Assembly (NCBI GenBank): GCA_028564675.1
Contig: JAOVVO010000174.1
Span: 1-64,000, forward strand
Direction: 5' to 3'
Source of the DNA: Onchocerca lupi
Lineage: Eukaryota; Nematoda; Chromadorea; Rhabditida; Onchocercidae
DNA: 64,000 bases
Shown here: positions 39,618 through 52,900 of the stretch, in pieces
How the letters are laid out: each line of letters begins with the position of its first letter
Position numbering within the stretch: position 1 is the stretch's first letter
Notes under the pieces: model-generated
The model's database searches: none
What the model saw: only the letters and a program-made list of their open reading frames with translations
What the model was told of the DNA's origin: nothing
Translations under genes and position numbers: made by a program

Positions 39618-42600
39618 ATGTTTGGCTATGTTTATGATGATATTATGCAGCTGCATGCGAATCCGTATGATCCAAAGGGCAAAACTCAAGAACGACCGGA
39701 ACGAACTGTCCTAATCCATTCTAGGCTACAAAATGATGGCTTACTTAAACATGCAATAAATGTTTGTCATCTAAAAGAATTTCCAATTTCTGAAATTGAT
39801 AATATTTGAAAATTTGGTGCTTTGAGATAAGAAAATCCAAGGCTTTCTACTGACCTTTCAAAAAGTCGAATGATTTATACTTTCAAATAAACTATTAACT
39901 TTTATTTTCTATACAATTCAAATTAATACCAGATATTTCATATTTGAATGTTTTTGAAAATATCACAAGCTTAAAAAGTTTTTTTTCCTGAACAACGAAA
40001 AAAAAAAAAACTAATCAAAAAATAATTATATATTTTATTCTTTACACTAAAAATTGAATATTGAAGATAAAACTTCGAGCAGCAGAAGATTGGGAACTTT
40101 GTCTAAATCATCCCCATGAATTGATCACAGAACTTGAAGAAATGAAAACGGTAGAAGAATTGGAGGATTACTGTAAAGGACATGAATTACTTTGGTTATG
40201 CCCTGACAGTGTTCGTATTGCTCGACTTGTTGTTGGCGGGGTCATTGATTTTGTACGGGCCAATATTGAGGGAAGGTTTGTTTATAGCATAAATATTATT
40301 GCAAATTTTACTTTCGTCTAATTTTTTAATTTATAGCAAATTTTCAAGAATAAATATGCAATCAATTTTAATTATTCATTTATACACAAAACAAAAATAT
40401 GTCGCATAAATTCGTAAATTTTCAGTAAATATTATTTTGTTTGTTTCTATTTTTAAAATATGATTTTCGCGACCATATAATCATGTTTGTTTATACTTCT
40501 ATTTACTCATATTAGTTTTTTCTTTATGGTTCAAAAAAAATATATTATAAAAAGTTAAAAGTATTATTTGCATGCTTATTTCGTTCAATTAGTAAATTTA
40601 TTGATCATAAAAAAAGTGCAAAAAGGATAAATTATTAATTGCATTCTAGAATTGGTAATGGTTTTGCAATTGTACGACCACCTGGTCATCATTCATATGG
40701 GAAACTACCGCAAGGATTTTGCATTTTTAATAATATTGCAATTTCTGCTAAATATGCTGTTGAAAAGTATAACATAAAAAAGATGAGATTTTCAACAAAT
40801 TTTATTAATTAAAACGATTAAGTTATTTGAAAAGATCATCAAAAATCAAAAAAGAAATTCAAATTTCCCTCTGGTGAAAATATGAGCCATATTTGTTCAA
40901 AAGAAAGGAATTAATTCATCATGAAATTTCCTCATATTACAATGAATTTTGGAAAAAAAAATTAGGATAGAAAAATTAAAAAGTCAGAAATGTTCATTAA
41001 CAATAGAGTTTAAGAAATTATAAATATTATGAAATATGAGTTATATTTGTTGAGAAGCAAGAAATATTAAAAGTTTAAATTTTGATGGATTAATTAGATG
41101 TAATTAGAGCAGGTTGTTAGAGGAACTAAAATAATAACTTGCAGATTCTTGTGTTAGATTTAGATTATCACTGTGGTAATGGATTATATCATTCCTTCAA
41201 AGGTGATGATCGATTTTTGTATATTAATTTTCACGCTTATCATTATGGAGCTTTTTGGCCATACGAGGAAGAATATGATTATGATAACAAATATGGTAAT
41301 CATAATTGAATAGTACGGTAGTTTTAAAATGAATATGACAGTCGCATGAGATGTATTATACTTCAATCGTACTCCATGAACATAGCAAAATTGTATGAGT
41401 TTAGAAGTAAAATATATATTTCATGATAGAATGCTATTTTACTTGAATTAGAACAGTTTCAAATGTACGATTACGAAATAAGAGATAAAAGATTACGTGA
41501 AAATGATTAAGAAACGTGTAATAATGGTAGAAATATGTAACAGTGGATAGATATCTGATGTATATGTAAATTTATTTTGTTATGTTTGTCTCATCTTAAT
41601 TTTTAACCGATGAAATCTCACATTTTGCTTGAATTCAATAGATTAATTTCTGAGAAGAAAAAATGCAATGACCTTTGATCTTCGATTTTCTATAGATAAT
41701 CCAGCTTAACAATATTATCAGGTAATATAATATCCGTTCCTCTGAATAGTGCAATGAATACGGAAGGTGACTATATTGGTGCATTACAACATCTTGTAAT
41801 ACCTATTGCCCTGGAATATCAGCCTGAATTAGTACTTGTAGCGCTTGGATTCGATAGTGCTTACTATGATGACCTACTAGAACATGGACAAGCCATAAAA
41901 GCTCATGGGTTTGATTCATTTTCTCAAATTTTCTTGAATTCTTATCATCGAAATTCCAATTTTCATCGAGAATAATAATCTAGAAAGTGAAAAAAATAGT
42001 ATTCTGAAATTTATTGAATAAAAAAAGGTATCATCTATAAAATTTGCTTAAATTTCATTTAAAAAAGAGAAAAAGTTATTTGTTTTGCAGTAAAAAACAT
42101 CCAAAAAAAAAAAAAAATTATAATAATAATCCAATATAGATATGGCCATATAATGAAAATGCTCGATAATCTATGGCCTGATAAAGTTTTGGCTATTTTG
42201 GAAGGTGGTTATTATTCCGGAAGTTACACTGAATGCGCCGCTATGTCTGTACGAGGTTTACGAGTATGTATTTGATTGTTCTGCAAAAATATTCTATTGA
42301 TGACAGAGATGAAATTAGGAAAAAATGAAAATGAAAATGATAGGAGGAATAGAAATATTTGTATGAGAATGATGTTATCAGTATTGATAAGTTACTGATG
42401 ACACATCTAATTTATAACCTATTTTATTCATTATACAGAAATCTAGCAAATTATATCAAACTAAGCATTATGAGCAAATCTTTTGAAAAAAAATGAAAAT
42501 AGTCCACCTTGATGGACATGACCACATGACTGTTTGGACAATCTTGAATGTTTACAAATTCTATCAATTATGATGAATTTCGTAAAATACATTTTGTCGT

Positions 42601-44004
42601 GCTTCATTTTTCAATTTGATTCAAATTTGTTTCATATTTCAATGTAATGAAATAGAAATAAGATTGAATATAAACTGTATCATTCATGTTTTCATAATTT
42701 TTTTTTTTTTTTTGTTTTTTATTTTTTATGCATAGTAATTGATAATTCGTCATTTATAATTCATGCAGCAATAATTTTATCCGCACAATTAATTTTTTAA
42801 TCAAATTTCTTCATTAATTTTTTTTTTTTGATATTAAAAAAAAGTTACAGAGAATGAAATTACCTAAATTGCAATATCCAAAACAAATTAATGCATGCAT
42901 GGCGGAAACATTATGGAATAGTTTATGCTATCATGCAAAACGTTGGACGAATATCGCGAAACATTTGAATGAACTGCAAGATATGCAGGTTTCTCTTATC
43001 AATGATCGATGTTGTTTGAATTTTAGGAAAACACTGAAATAAATGACATATGTTAAAATTGAAATCCTGAAATGGAACAAAGAAAGAAAGAAAGAATTTT
43101 TTTTTTTGTTCGCATCTAATCGAATTTCTAATTAACCAATCTTTTTTTTTTTTCCTCCTTTAAAAATCCAACCCATATAAATTACAAATAAATGATGAAT
43201 AATATATTTTTTCTTTCGGTGTTTTACAAACTAATTAATTTGAAAAGTTTATATATCTTAAAATTCAGTTAATTCATCTTGTTATTTCTTATCATAATAA
43301 ATTGTGGAAGAAATGATTACAGTTGATAGTTTTTATTCATAGATGTTAGTATTTCTATTTCTTTCATGATTGAGAATTAGCTAATTTTTTATCAAAATCA
43401 TAATTAGCAAATATTTTGGAAATAATTATAGATCAAGCATGGACTTCCAAAATATATACCAGCAGCAACAAAAATTTTTCTTGGTGATAATTTTCGCAAA
43501 TTATGGAATGATATACAGGAATTAAAAGTAGCAAGAACACGTGATTGGATACCTGGAATGTCTGATGATGATATGTGCATTGCTAAGAAGAAAATTGATG
43601 AATATATAGTGGTAATAATAAATTAAATGACATTTTTATCATCAAAAAAACTATTATAAAAATAATCAATAACTATGTATTATGATAATAGTTTAATTTT
43701 TTTTTTTTTTTTAACTCATTTTCTTACGATTATTATTTTGAAGCAGTACGAATACGATATTCCAACGGATGAATTAACAGAGGATGAATTTCTCGAACAA
43801 TTACTATGGTACTCTGAACGACGTGGTGAAGCATTCCTGAAATCCATTCCAACAACGCTATTCTTTTATAATAGTATGCGAGAATGCATGAAAGATGAAA
43901 ATGGCATCTATTTGATTGTTGATATGTATGCTTATCGCAAAGCTGCTCATAAATATCGTCTGATGCAAAAAAATCAGCGTGATAATAGTAATGAAACTGA
44001 TTAG
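39618..44004 (+). CDS. Class II-type zinc histone/protein deacetylase
   Basis: Single-catalytic-domain deacetylase closest to the HDAC6/10 type; 507 residues from the Met at 39618. Exons: 39618-39761, 40067-40275, 40650-40782, 41145-41295, 41722-41908, 42140-42263, 42851-42988, 43432-43611, 43747-44004 (stop TAG). Motifs: GYVYDDIMQLH at the start; RPPGHHSYGKLPQGFCIFNN (active-site His pair, residues 131-132); DLDYHCGNG (zinc ligands D169 and H171; the following His is Cys); ALGFDSA (third zinc ligand D257); LEGGYYSG (catalytic Tyr 299). The canonical GDPLGG after GFDxA is replaced by YDDLLEHGQ. About 200 C-terminal residues are outside the catalytic domain and contain no motif I recognise. 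The third exon ends before AT rather than GT. Deacetylation substrates cannot be inferred. Confidence 0.9.
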
Positions 44005-44166
44005 AAAAGTATGATAATAATAATGACAATGATTGTGCTACTTATAGTGATAATGTTCAGAATTAATTAGAGAATCAAGATAACAATAGTAATTGTGATT
44101 GTTTCGCTGATCATAATATATTTTTATTTCATTTTTAATCGTGAAATTAAAAAAACAAAAGTACTG

Positions 44167-44172
44167 AATAAA
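44167..44172 (+). terminator. Polyadenylation signal of the histone deacetylase gene
   Basis: AATAAA about 160 nt after the stop codon at 44002-44004, in AT-rich 3' sequence. Confidence 0.45.
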
Positions 44173-44608
44173 ATATTTATTTTAATGTGGTCAAAGATTG
44201 GAAAAATAAGCATTATATGAAATGAAACTCAAAAATAATTATGAATAAATATCTATCAATTGATTTTTGTACTATCAAAAAGAAAAGAAATTTAAAAAAA
44301 AAAGACCAAAAAGCAATCAATTTATAAAAGTGTATTTTAATATTCTTAAATATACTATTATGATGTAGTATATTTTCTTCGAAAGTCTCGCAAATGATAC
44401 CTTCTATAAGTATTCCAATAATGTTTATGAAATTCTGGATAGTTACATTAAATCAAAAATACTAAAATTTCTAAATCCATAGAATAAGGTTTCTGAAAAT
44501 ATTGAAGTTTCTAAATTTTATCGCATATTTTCTTAAATTTTTTACAATTGTTGAAAATAATAATATCTATCTCTTATTTTTCGCATTTATTCTTCATCTC
44601 GCTCTAAA

Positions 44609-44640
<32 letters not shown>

Positions 44641-46998
44641 GGTAAATGAAAAAGAAGGCGACAAGTTGATCACATAAATTAAAATTTGTTGAATCCAATT
44701 CATTTTTTCATCAAAATTCCTGCAATTTCGCTCATTTATATTTCTGGTTTCTATTCTTCAAATGGGACAGAAACGGAAAAATATATTCGCATATTTCCTC
44801 TTCTATTTCTTTTTTTTTTTCGGTTGTCATTTCTGTATTCAGATAACTTTCCCTATCTCATTTTGATAAATTTGGTGATAATTTATCATTATTTTATTTT
44901 GTTCCAATGCTATATTACTGTTACAATAATTTTATGGTATTAGCAATCATGATTGATCAATTATGAAATCTCATATTTAACAAAAATTTAAACAAGTGAG
45001 GCATTCGATTTCTGATTATCAATTTCCAAAAAATCCGGCGCAAAATTCTGTTATACAAAGAAAAAATAAAAATAAATGATGCCATTTTGCAATGTATTGA
45101 TGTGAATTAAAATTTAATTAGAAATAAATAGTATCATCTGCATGAATCATTTCAAATTTCGCATAAGTGGAAACAACGAAAATTTCCGAATATCATTTTT
45201 AATCATTTCTAACAGTAATTTTTTAATTTTTTAAAAGTATTTTCTATTTATAAGCAAATTAGAAAATGGAAAGATGAAAATACATAAAATAAACCATTCT
45301 TTGACATAATGACCTAAATCAATTCCCATTACTATTCATATTATCTTTCGACTAGATCACTTCAAGATTAAATTTTAAAGTTTTCCAAAAAACTTAAATT
45401 TTTTTATTTTTAGGCATAAAATACTTCGTATTTTGCAAAAATTCGTCTATTTGACACAAAAGTGTCCTAATTTTGTAAACGAACAGGAGAGAATTAATTT
45501 TGGACATTTTATGCAATTTTTTTTTTCTACTAATTATCTTAAAACTTGTTTTCTGATAGCAAAATTATGGGGCAAACATAGTTTTGATGTTAATAAAAAC
45601 GCTATTTGTTCTCATAGCAGGTTATTAATTTTTGTATTTAAAGATGCAATCTTTGCTTGATATAAGAATAAAAAAATATCCTTATCATGATAATAATCAA
45701 ACTTTTTAGCTTATTTTCTGCTGCTGCCTTCTTTTTTCTTTGTTTATCAATTTTGTTTTCGACTTGAGATATTCAGCAATTAGAAATTTATTACTTAATA
45801 TTTGGATTTCTTGTTATTAAATTTGTCCACAAAACCTCGTAAAAAACCTTACTCGAGCTCATGTATATATATCAGAAGTCATTTTGTTTCTTTATTTTTA
45901 ATCTACTATTAAGATAAAATTAAAAATTCCATTACGTGGAATTTTATGTTAAATCAACATTTGTTCTCTCCGTCATTATCACTTTGCTCATTAAAATATT
46001 TATTGTACTCAAAATTTGAAATCTAGTTTAGCATAAGTTATTCTCATACTAATATGAGCTATAATTCATTCATAAAATTGAATTCTTCGATTGTGTTTCA
46101 TCAATTTGATTCTTTTTCCAAGTTTACAAATTTCGGAAATATTTCCTCATTTTCGGTGTTACACTACCCTTACAATTTTTGTGTTATTTATAGATATTCT
46201 AGGATTATATTGAAAGATTAAATTTAAATGAATGACTTTAAATTGATTATTTTGATAGCATGTTTTATATGGTTATCAATAATTTGTCGACTATAATTTC
46301 TTCATAAATGTATCATAATGCAGAAATTTGACAGATTATTAACTTGAACGATTGAGAATTTATTAAATTATTCATTATATTGATTTATAGGAAAACAAAT
46401 TATTTTGTTTTTTTCCTGCAGATTAATTAATATATTTATTCTTTTCATTTGTGTTTTATTTATGATATTAATTAATTCTCATAAAATTTGATTTTATGGT
46501 TCGTTCAAATTTTAAATATTCTAAACCATTGCTTCAAAATTATTTTGATTTGATAAGATATCTTTATAGATGTTACTAAGATTATATATTTGGATTGTAA
46601 TGCAAAGTATTATATATTCTGGATATGGCGATAAAACAATACAAGAAAGTAGGTTTGAAAAGTATTTCTGTCAATTTTTCCAAATATATCATTCTGTAAT
46701 TTACAGTATTTAGGGAAATTATCGTAAAAATATTTCTGCTTAATGTTTTTTCTGTTTCTTTGTTTCTTTTGTTTTTTTTTTGCGAAAGTTCAGAAACTCT
46801 ACGTCATAGAATATACTTTAAGCATAATAATTGAATTCTTGAATAATCATTGAAATGTTTCATAGATATATTTTAATGATAAACTCAAGTCTCATATTAA
46901 TCTGTTGGATTATTTCGATAAATTTAGCCTTAGATTAATGTAGTAGGAAAATTTTATAAAGCAATTCGGTCTATGCACAATTATATTATTAATTCTAG
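44173..46998. other. Region upstream of the peroxidase gene
   Basis: The first peroxidase exon I recognise starts at 46999 in phase 2, so one or more upstream exons, including the signal peptide, should lie here or further left. A plus-strand ORF at 44686-44943 has a hydrophobic start (IPAISLIYISGFYSS), but its link to the gene is unsupported. No other gene is seen. Confidence 0.4.
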
Positions 46999-49900
46999 AA
47001 TCAATTGATGATATGCTTTCGAATGCAATGAATGATGCACGTGAAGTTATAAAAAAACTTGAACAATATCATGGACCACTTCTATTACAAAGCTCAAGTT
47101 CGATTAATGCATAATAGTTTTCATTTTCTTTTTTTCATAAGCTAAAAAATATTTATTTGAATTGCAGATGTAATGGATCAAATACAAAAATCATTGAAAA
47201 TGTGGGGCATGCATACTCGATCTGAATTCAATATTCGAAAATTAGCATATGCTGCGCTTATCTCAATCATTGCTACTAAAAAATTAAAAAAGTTTGTTTT
47301 TTTTTTGTCCTTATAATACATGCATAAACAAACTTTGGATTCAAATTTTAAAATTTCAACAAATTTTAAATCATGACTTATTCTTTTTTAATTAATATTA
47401 ACTATGTTCGTAATGAATTATTCAATATTGAATTTTCCTGTTTTATTCAGTCTCATTTAATATTTCTAAATGCTAGCATCTATGAATTGTTTAAAAATTT
47501 AACAACCATTTAAATGAGTGTTAAATTTTGCAAAAAAAATTCTTAATTACTTAAATGTTGATAATTAAATTATAAATTTACAGTTGTTTGCAGTGGTGAT
47601 ACTAAATCAGCTAATGCTTTACCAGAAGTATTGAAATATATCCGAGAATACTGTCCATTAGATAAGATTCAATGCTCTACTGATAAGTACCGTACCATCG
47701 ATGGTACCTGCAATAATATAATGCATCCTAATTGGGGTGCAAATGGTACACCGATGCAACGTATCATTGAACCATTTTATGCTAATGGTATGTTTCATCT
47801 AGCAATTTCAAAATGAATGAAATTGATTTATTGATAAGAAATAATAGCTAATCGTTGATTGATATCTATCATAAATTATCGTTGATTGATATCTATCATA
47901 AATTATTTCTATAGTTATTTTAACAAATTAACCTAATGCTTCTAAAATATATGTTAATTAATAATTACAATAATTATTGTTACTAATTAATAATTAAAAT
48001 AATTATTGTTACTATTGCTATTCTTGCTATTAATGCTAGTGTTATTCCTATTGCCGTTATTGTTATTAATATTAATGCCGTTGTTCTTGTCGTTTCTGCT
48101 GCAATTATTGTTTTTGCTGAATAATTTTACGTAGAATTAATTTACTTTCAAGAAATAAATTCAAGCATAGAAAATAAGTTTAAATTGAATCTATAATAAT
48201 TTTTCATCCATTTCATTATTTTCATCTAACTAAAGTAGATATTTACATGGTAAATTTATGATTAAAAATGATACATTTATTTGCAATAGTGATATTTTAC
48301 AGTACAATAGAGAAATGGAAAAAAATACAATAGATAAATGGAAAAAAAAAAGTTTTTTCATCTGCAAACCTTGCAATTATTGTGTCAAATACAAAAATAC
48401 TTCAAATTTTTGTGATATAAGGTTTACAAAATTTGATGTTTTACGTTAATTTTGCATCCTTGAAATTCAAGAAGTTTGCTGTGCATAAACTTAAAATTCC
48501 TAATTTTAAATTTTGATTGAAAAAGGAATGGAAAAAATATTGTTGTAAATAAGTAATATTTAGGAGTTGATGAATTACGTACTTCCATTATTGATGGCAT
48601 TGAATTACCAAACGTTCGTTATCTGTCGAATTTATTTTTCGTGAAGAAGTATTTACCAATATTAAAAGTAAACACAATGGTCGCACTTTGGGCACATTTT
48701 GTTTACACCGATTTAGTGCATATTGGAAGTCTACAGCTATTTAATGGTTTAAATTAAAAATATTTTGTTTGTTTTAAAACTTCATACTATACAATGTTCA
48801 CTTTAATATTGCTAATTAATTGCAGATATGTGAAATATTAAAAAATAAGAATATTGATTGATTTCTTGAGATAAAACTAGTGTAGATAATTTTGGTTTGA
48901 AAATAATAATTCCAGATGAAAAACAAACTCCGTTACCGTGTTGCGCACCAGAAATTAAACAATACCCAGAATGTAAGTCAATTGTGATATCAAAAAATGA
49001 TCCTAGCTATAGCGGTTTCTTGGACTGTTTACCTTATACACGTACCGCTCCAGCACCACGACCTAAATGTGAACTAGGTCCACGTGAACAAGCCAATCAG
49101 GTTACCAGCTTTCTCGATGCTAGCGTTATTTACGGTAGTACTATACAAAGAGCACGCGCACTGCGTACTTTTAGAAATGGTAAGTATAATTCGATTTCAT
49201 TATTCATGTTTTCGTGATGTTTTTGATAGAAAAAGATCCTTTAGTTTTTTGAAAAAAAATTAAGAAATTCCTGGAAGAAACGTGGAAAAATGATTTTCAT
49301 TTGTGCTTACAAAATAATAAATAAATATCGTCCCAAAAAGCAAAGAAATTATCATGACAGCGTAAGCAAATTATCTCGAAAACATAAAGCTTATAATTCT
49401 ATTATATGCTCAGTAGTTAATAAACCATTTAACTGAATTTTTTACATGAAATTTAAGTGAAACAATCTATTAGCTATCGAATATACAAAAGAATTATAAA
49501 CTATGAAATGAAGAATAAATAAATTCAAATATCTCTGATGATTACCATTGTGAAGTGTGACAAAATCTTTAAATGATATTTGCAAAGAATTCCAAAAATA
49601 TTGCGACTGACATTTCAATCTATTGATATGACTGTTAACATACTGCTGAAAAATAGCAAAATCGATTGAATTATCCTATATTTTCATGTTCATCTTTAAG
49701 GTCAGTTGTTAACAAGTTTGGATCCGTTAAATCAAAATATGCCTCCAACGACTGATTTACTCTGTAGCATGCTGAAAATTAATGGTGAATGTGATTCAAG
49801 TAATAATCATCATTCATTCATCAGTGGCTCCGATCACGTAAATTTCTTACCATCTACTGTTGTTCTTCATGCTATTTGGATACGTCAACATAATCGAATT

Positions 49901-52900
49901 GCCATTAATTTGAAGGTAATTTTTAAATCTTTCATTCAGATTTTAGAATTTTTATCTATTCTAATTTAAAAAAATTTGAACCTTACATCATATTATAGCA
50001 AGTTTCCATAAGTTTTATTTTCCCTTTAACTTACCATATACATCTTTTCTAAGTAGCAAAGAAAAAAAAAAAGACACGATAAGTTAAAGGGGAAACAAAA
50101 CTTATCGAAACTTGAATGAATTGGGTGAATTTCTTAGATAATCCAATTTCATAAGACTAATTGTACAATACATAAATGTAATTTTAATTTATATAAATAT
50201 ATTCTTACTTGTATGAAAGATTTATATGAACGTACTTTTTGTAATATATGATTTGTATCAACAATAATGAGAATCTAAGCTGTCAGAAATTTTTTTCATT
50301 TTGAAATCTGAATTTTAAGCAAGTCAATAAATTGATAGCTATTTCAAAATAAAGGTTTTAAAGATGAAAAAAATTTTTTTTATAAATATTTAATAAATAA
50401 TACAAAAAAAAACATTGAGGATGTTTTCAATGTCAATATTTTTAATTGGTTCATTCGATTACAAATTTAAAGATAGCAGTTATAGACTGATTTCATATTA
50501 GGAATGAACATATTAAAATAGCTTCATTGTTTTAAAATTTTGAAATTAATTTCGATATGACACTATAATTTTTGATGAATTGCAGGCCATAAATCCACAT
50601 TGGTCTGATGAGCAATTGTATCAGGAAAGTCGAAGAATAGTAATCGCACAATTGCAGCATATCACTTTTAACGAATTCTTACCTATTTTAATTGGCAAGG
50701 AAAATTGGTCAAAGTTTAGACTACAACCGCAATCTTCCGGATACAGTAAAAATTATAATTCTAACGTAGATCCTACTGTCATCAACACATACGCTGCTGC
50801 TGCTGGACAAGTTTATTTTTAAATCAGTTATTTATCAGATTTAAAAAATTCCATTGTTCTTTAATTTATCCAGAAAATGCATATTTGAATCGACGGTATT
50901 AAGATAAATTTCCAAATATTTTGATGTCATTAAATAGTACTTATACTAAAAAAAAAAAAAAAAAAAAAAAATAGAACAAATTTTCTTTGGTATTATTTCA
51001 TTCTTTTGTATTAAAAATGATTGTCTTTGAAATATGATAGCCTTTTTCTTTGATTTGGATTTTGAAATTTCATAGAAATTTCCAATACGTTTTATAGTTT
51101 TTCTTCACAATGTTTGACAAACATCCTGCACTGTACAAAGATGACAGCATCAAAATACTTGAACGACCATTAAATGAATATTTCAACGATCCAGGATCAC
51201 TTTTTTCAACGGATCAAATTAGAGGAATGTTGAGGTCAGTAGTTTTTTAAGTATGATGAAACTGTGATATAAAGATAATGTAACTAACTGGATGATCACG
51301 TTGTCGCGCCAATGCTTTTCCGAATCCAGCTAGTCTATTTAAATAAAATTGTAAATATTCGTTTGTTCAAAATCTTGAATCTCTGAAAGTTCGTGCTAAC
51401 TGTTTTGAAATTTTGACACAATTCTGTATGCAAAGCATGTTTTATTATTAACATGCATTAGTGTAGTTGAGTATGATTAAGTGGAAAATGCTGGATAAAA
51501 AATCTGATCTAATTTTAATTTGAACTGTAATCTGGTTAGATTAGAGATTGCTCCTTCTTGTTACTTTGACTCGGCTTGGTCATAAATGGGTGTTGGAAAA
51601 CACTTTTGTGTCTTATAGGACAATATGAATCTTACTGAGAAAGTTTTCTTGATTGAAAGAACAATTTTTTGTCACATCCAGTCAAATTGATCACCGGGTT
51701 ATTCCCTCATTCGTCGTGCTATGAATATTACTCAACTGAATATCGGATTATTGCTACTGCTTTGTTGCTTTGAACTCCGAACTTCCAACTTGAATTCTAA
51801 CTCCAAACCCTGTTCTTTTAAATCTTTTCCGGGGCTCTACCTTTACCTGATCTTCATCTTACCGCCTCTTGATTTGTTGGCCTCACTTTTTCTAGCTATG
51901 AATTAGAGCGTTTTAGCGGTAAATATATTTATCATCCTTCTGAAATTATTATTCGAACCATTTGCCTTTAGTACTCTCGGTTTACAAAAATTTTCATGGC
52001 TCTATTTGACATTTTTCGGCTTTCGCCGAAAGAAAAGCCCACATTTTTGATATGTTTAATTTAACAGTGCTTGTTGGTGTGCAATATTTTTTGTTCTTCC
52101 ATTGTTGATAGAAAGATTGCTTGGCTCTTGATTCTAGAATACGCAACATATAACTGTGCATGTGAGAAACAATCTTCAGATCTAACTGTACAGTTCTAAA
52201 GTTTGGTCCTAAGTTTTGTTGATGGTGATTGCAAACGCCAGTCGAATTGGACATTGCAATCTCTTAAATTAAAATGGCATATCCGTTGGAATCATGGAAT
52301 GCAGGTAATGAGAGCATCTTTACCTTTAAAAAGTGTCAAGATTGTTGCTTCTACCACGTAGCACATTATTTTTTTTATTGCAAGTCGCGTGCCGTTGCAA
52401 AGTTTTGGCTGGTCGATGTTTTGCAAAATGATAATTGGCATGCCGATTTTCAATTGTAGCACGTGCGGTGGCATCCCTGGCGGATCGAGTGAATTCAAAA
52501 ATTCCATTGGATAATTGACTGTTTCATCTGTTTTCATTATAGTTGTCGACGGACTTGTATGTGACTGCCCCGCTATGAATATTAGACTGAATAATATTAT
52601 TAAGTTCATAGACGGCAGCAAGAATAACTCATTTATTATTTTTCAACCAATTCTTATTTTGACGTCGCTTAACTGAAATTCGTCCTGAAGTCAGATCGAA
52701 CCGCATCGTTTCCAATTTCTAGCAACTGGTATGAAAATAGCTCAACTCATTGATTGTTTTGCAACTGCAAAAAAGGACATGCATGTTTGCAGTTAACTTT
52801 AATGTCTTAACATATCGCTACAAAAGAGAAATTAATTTAGTGACCGAACCTGAATTTGAACTTGAGCTCCTGCTGCTGCGGAATTGTGCGACTAAAATTA

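Noticed and set aside
43733..44029. 98-codon minus-strand ORF
   Set aside because: It is the mirror of the last histone deacetylase exon, which has clear in-phase joins and family similarity upstream.
44686..44943. Plus-strand ORF considered as the peroxidase signal-peptide exon
   Set aside because: There is a hydrophobic beginning, but no in-phase donor joining to 46999 could be justified.
51994..52254. 86-codon minus-strand ORF in the peroxidase intron
   Set aside because: It overlaps the end of the Helitron helicase remnant in the wrong frame and shows no independent similarity.
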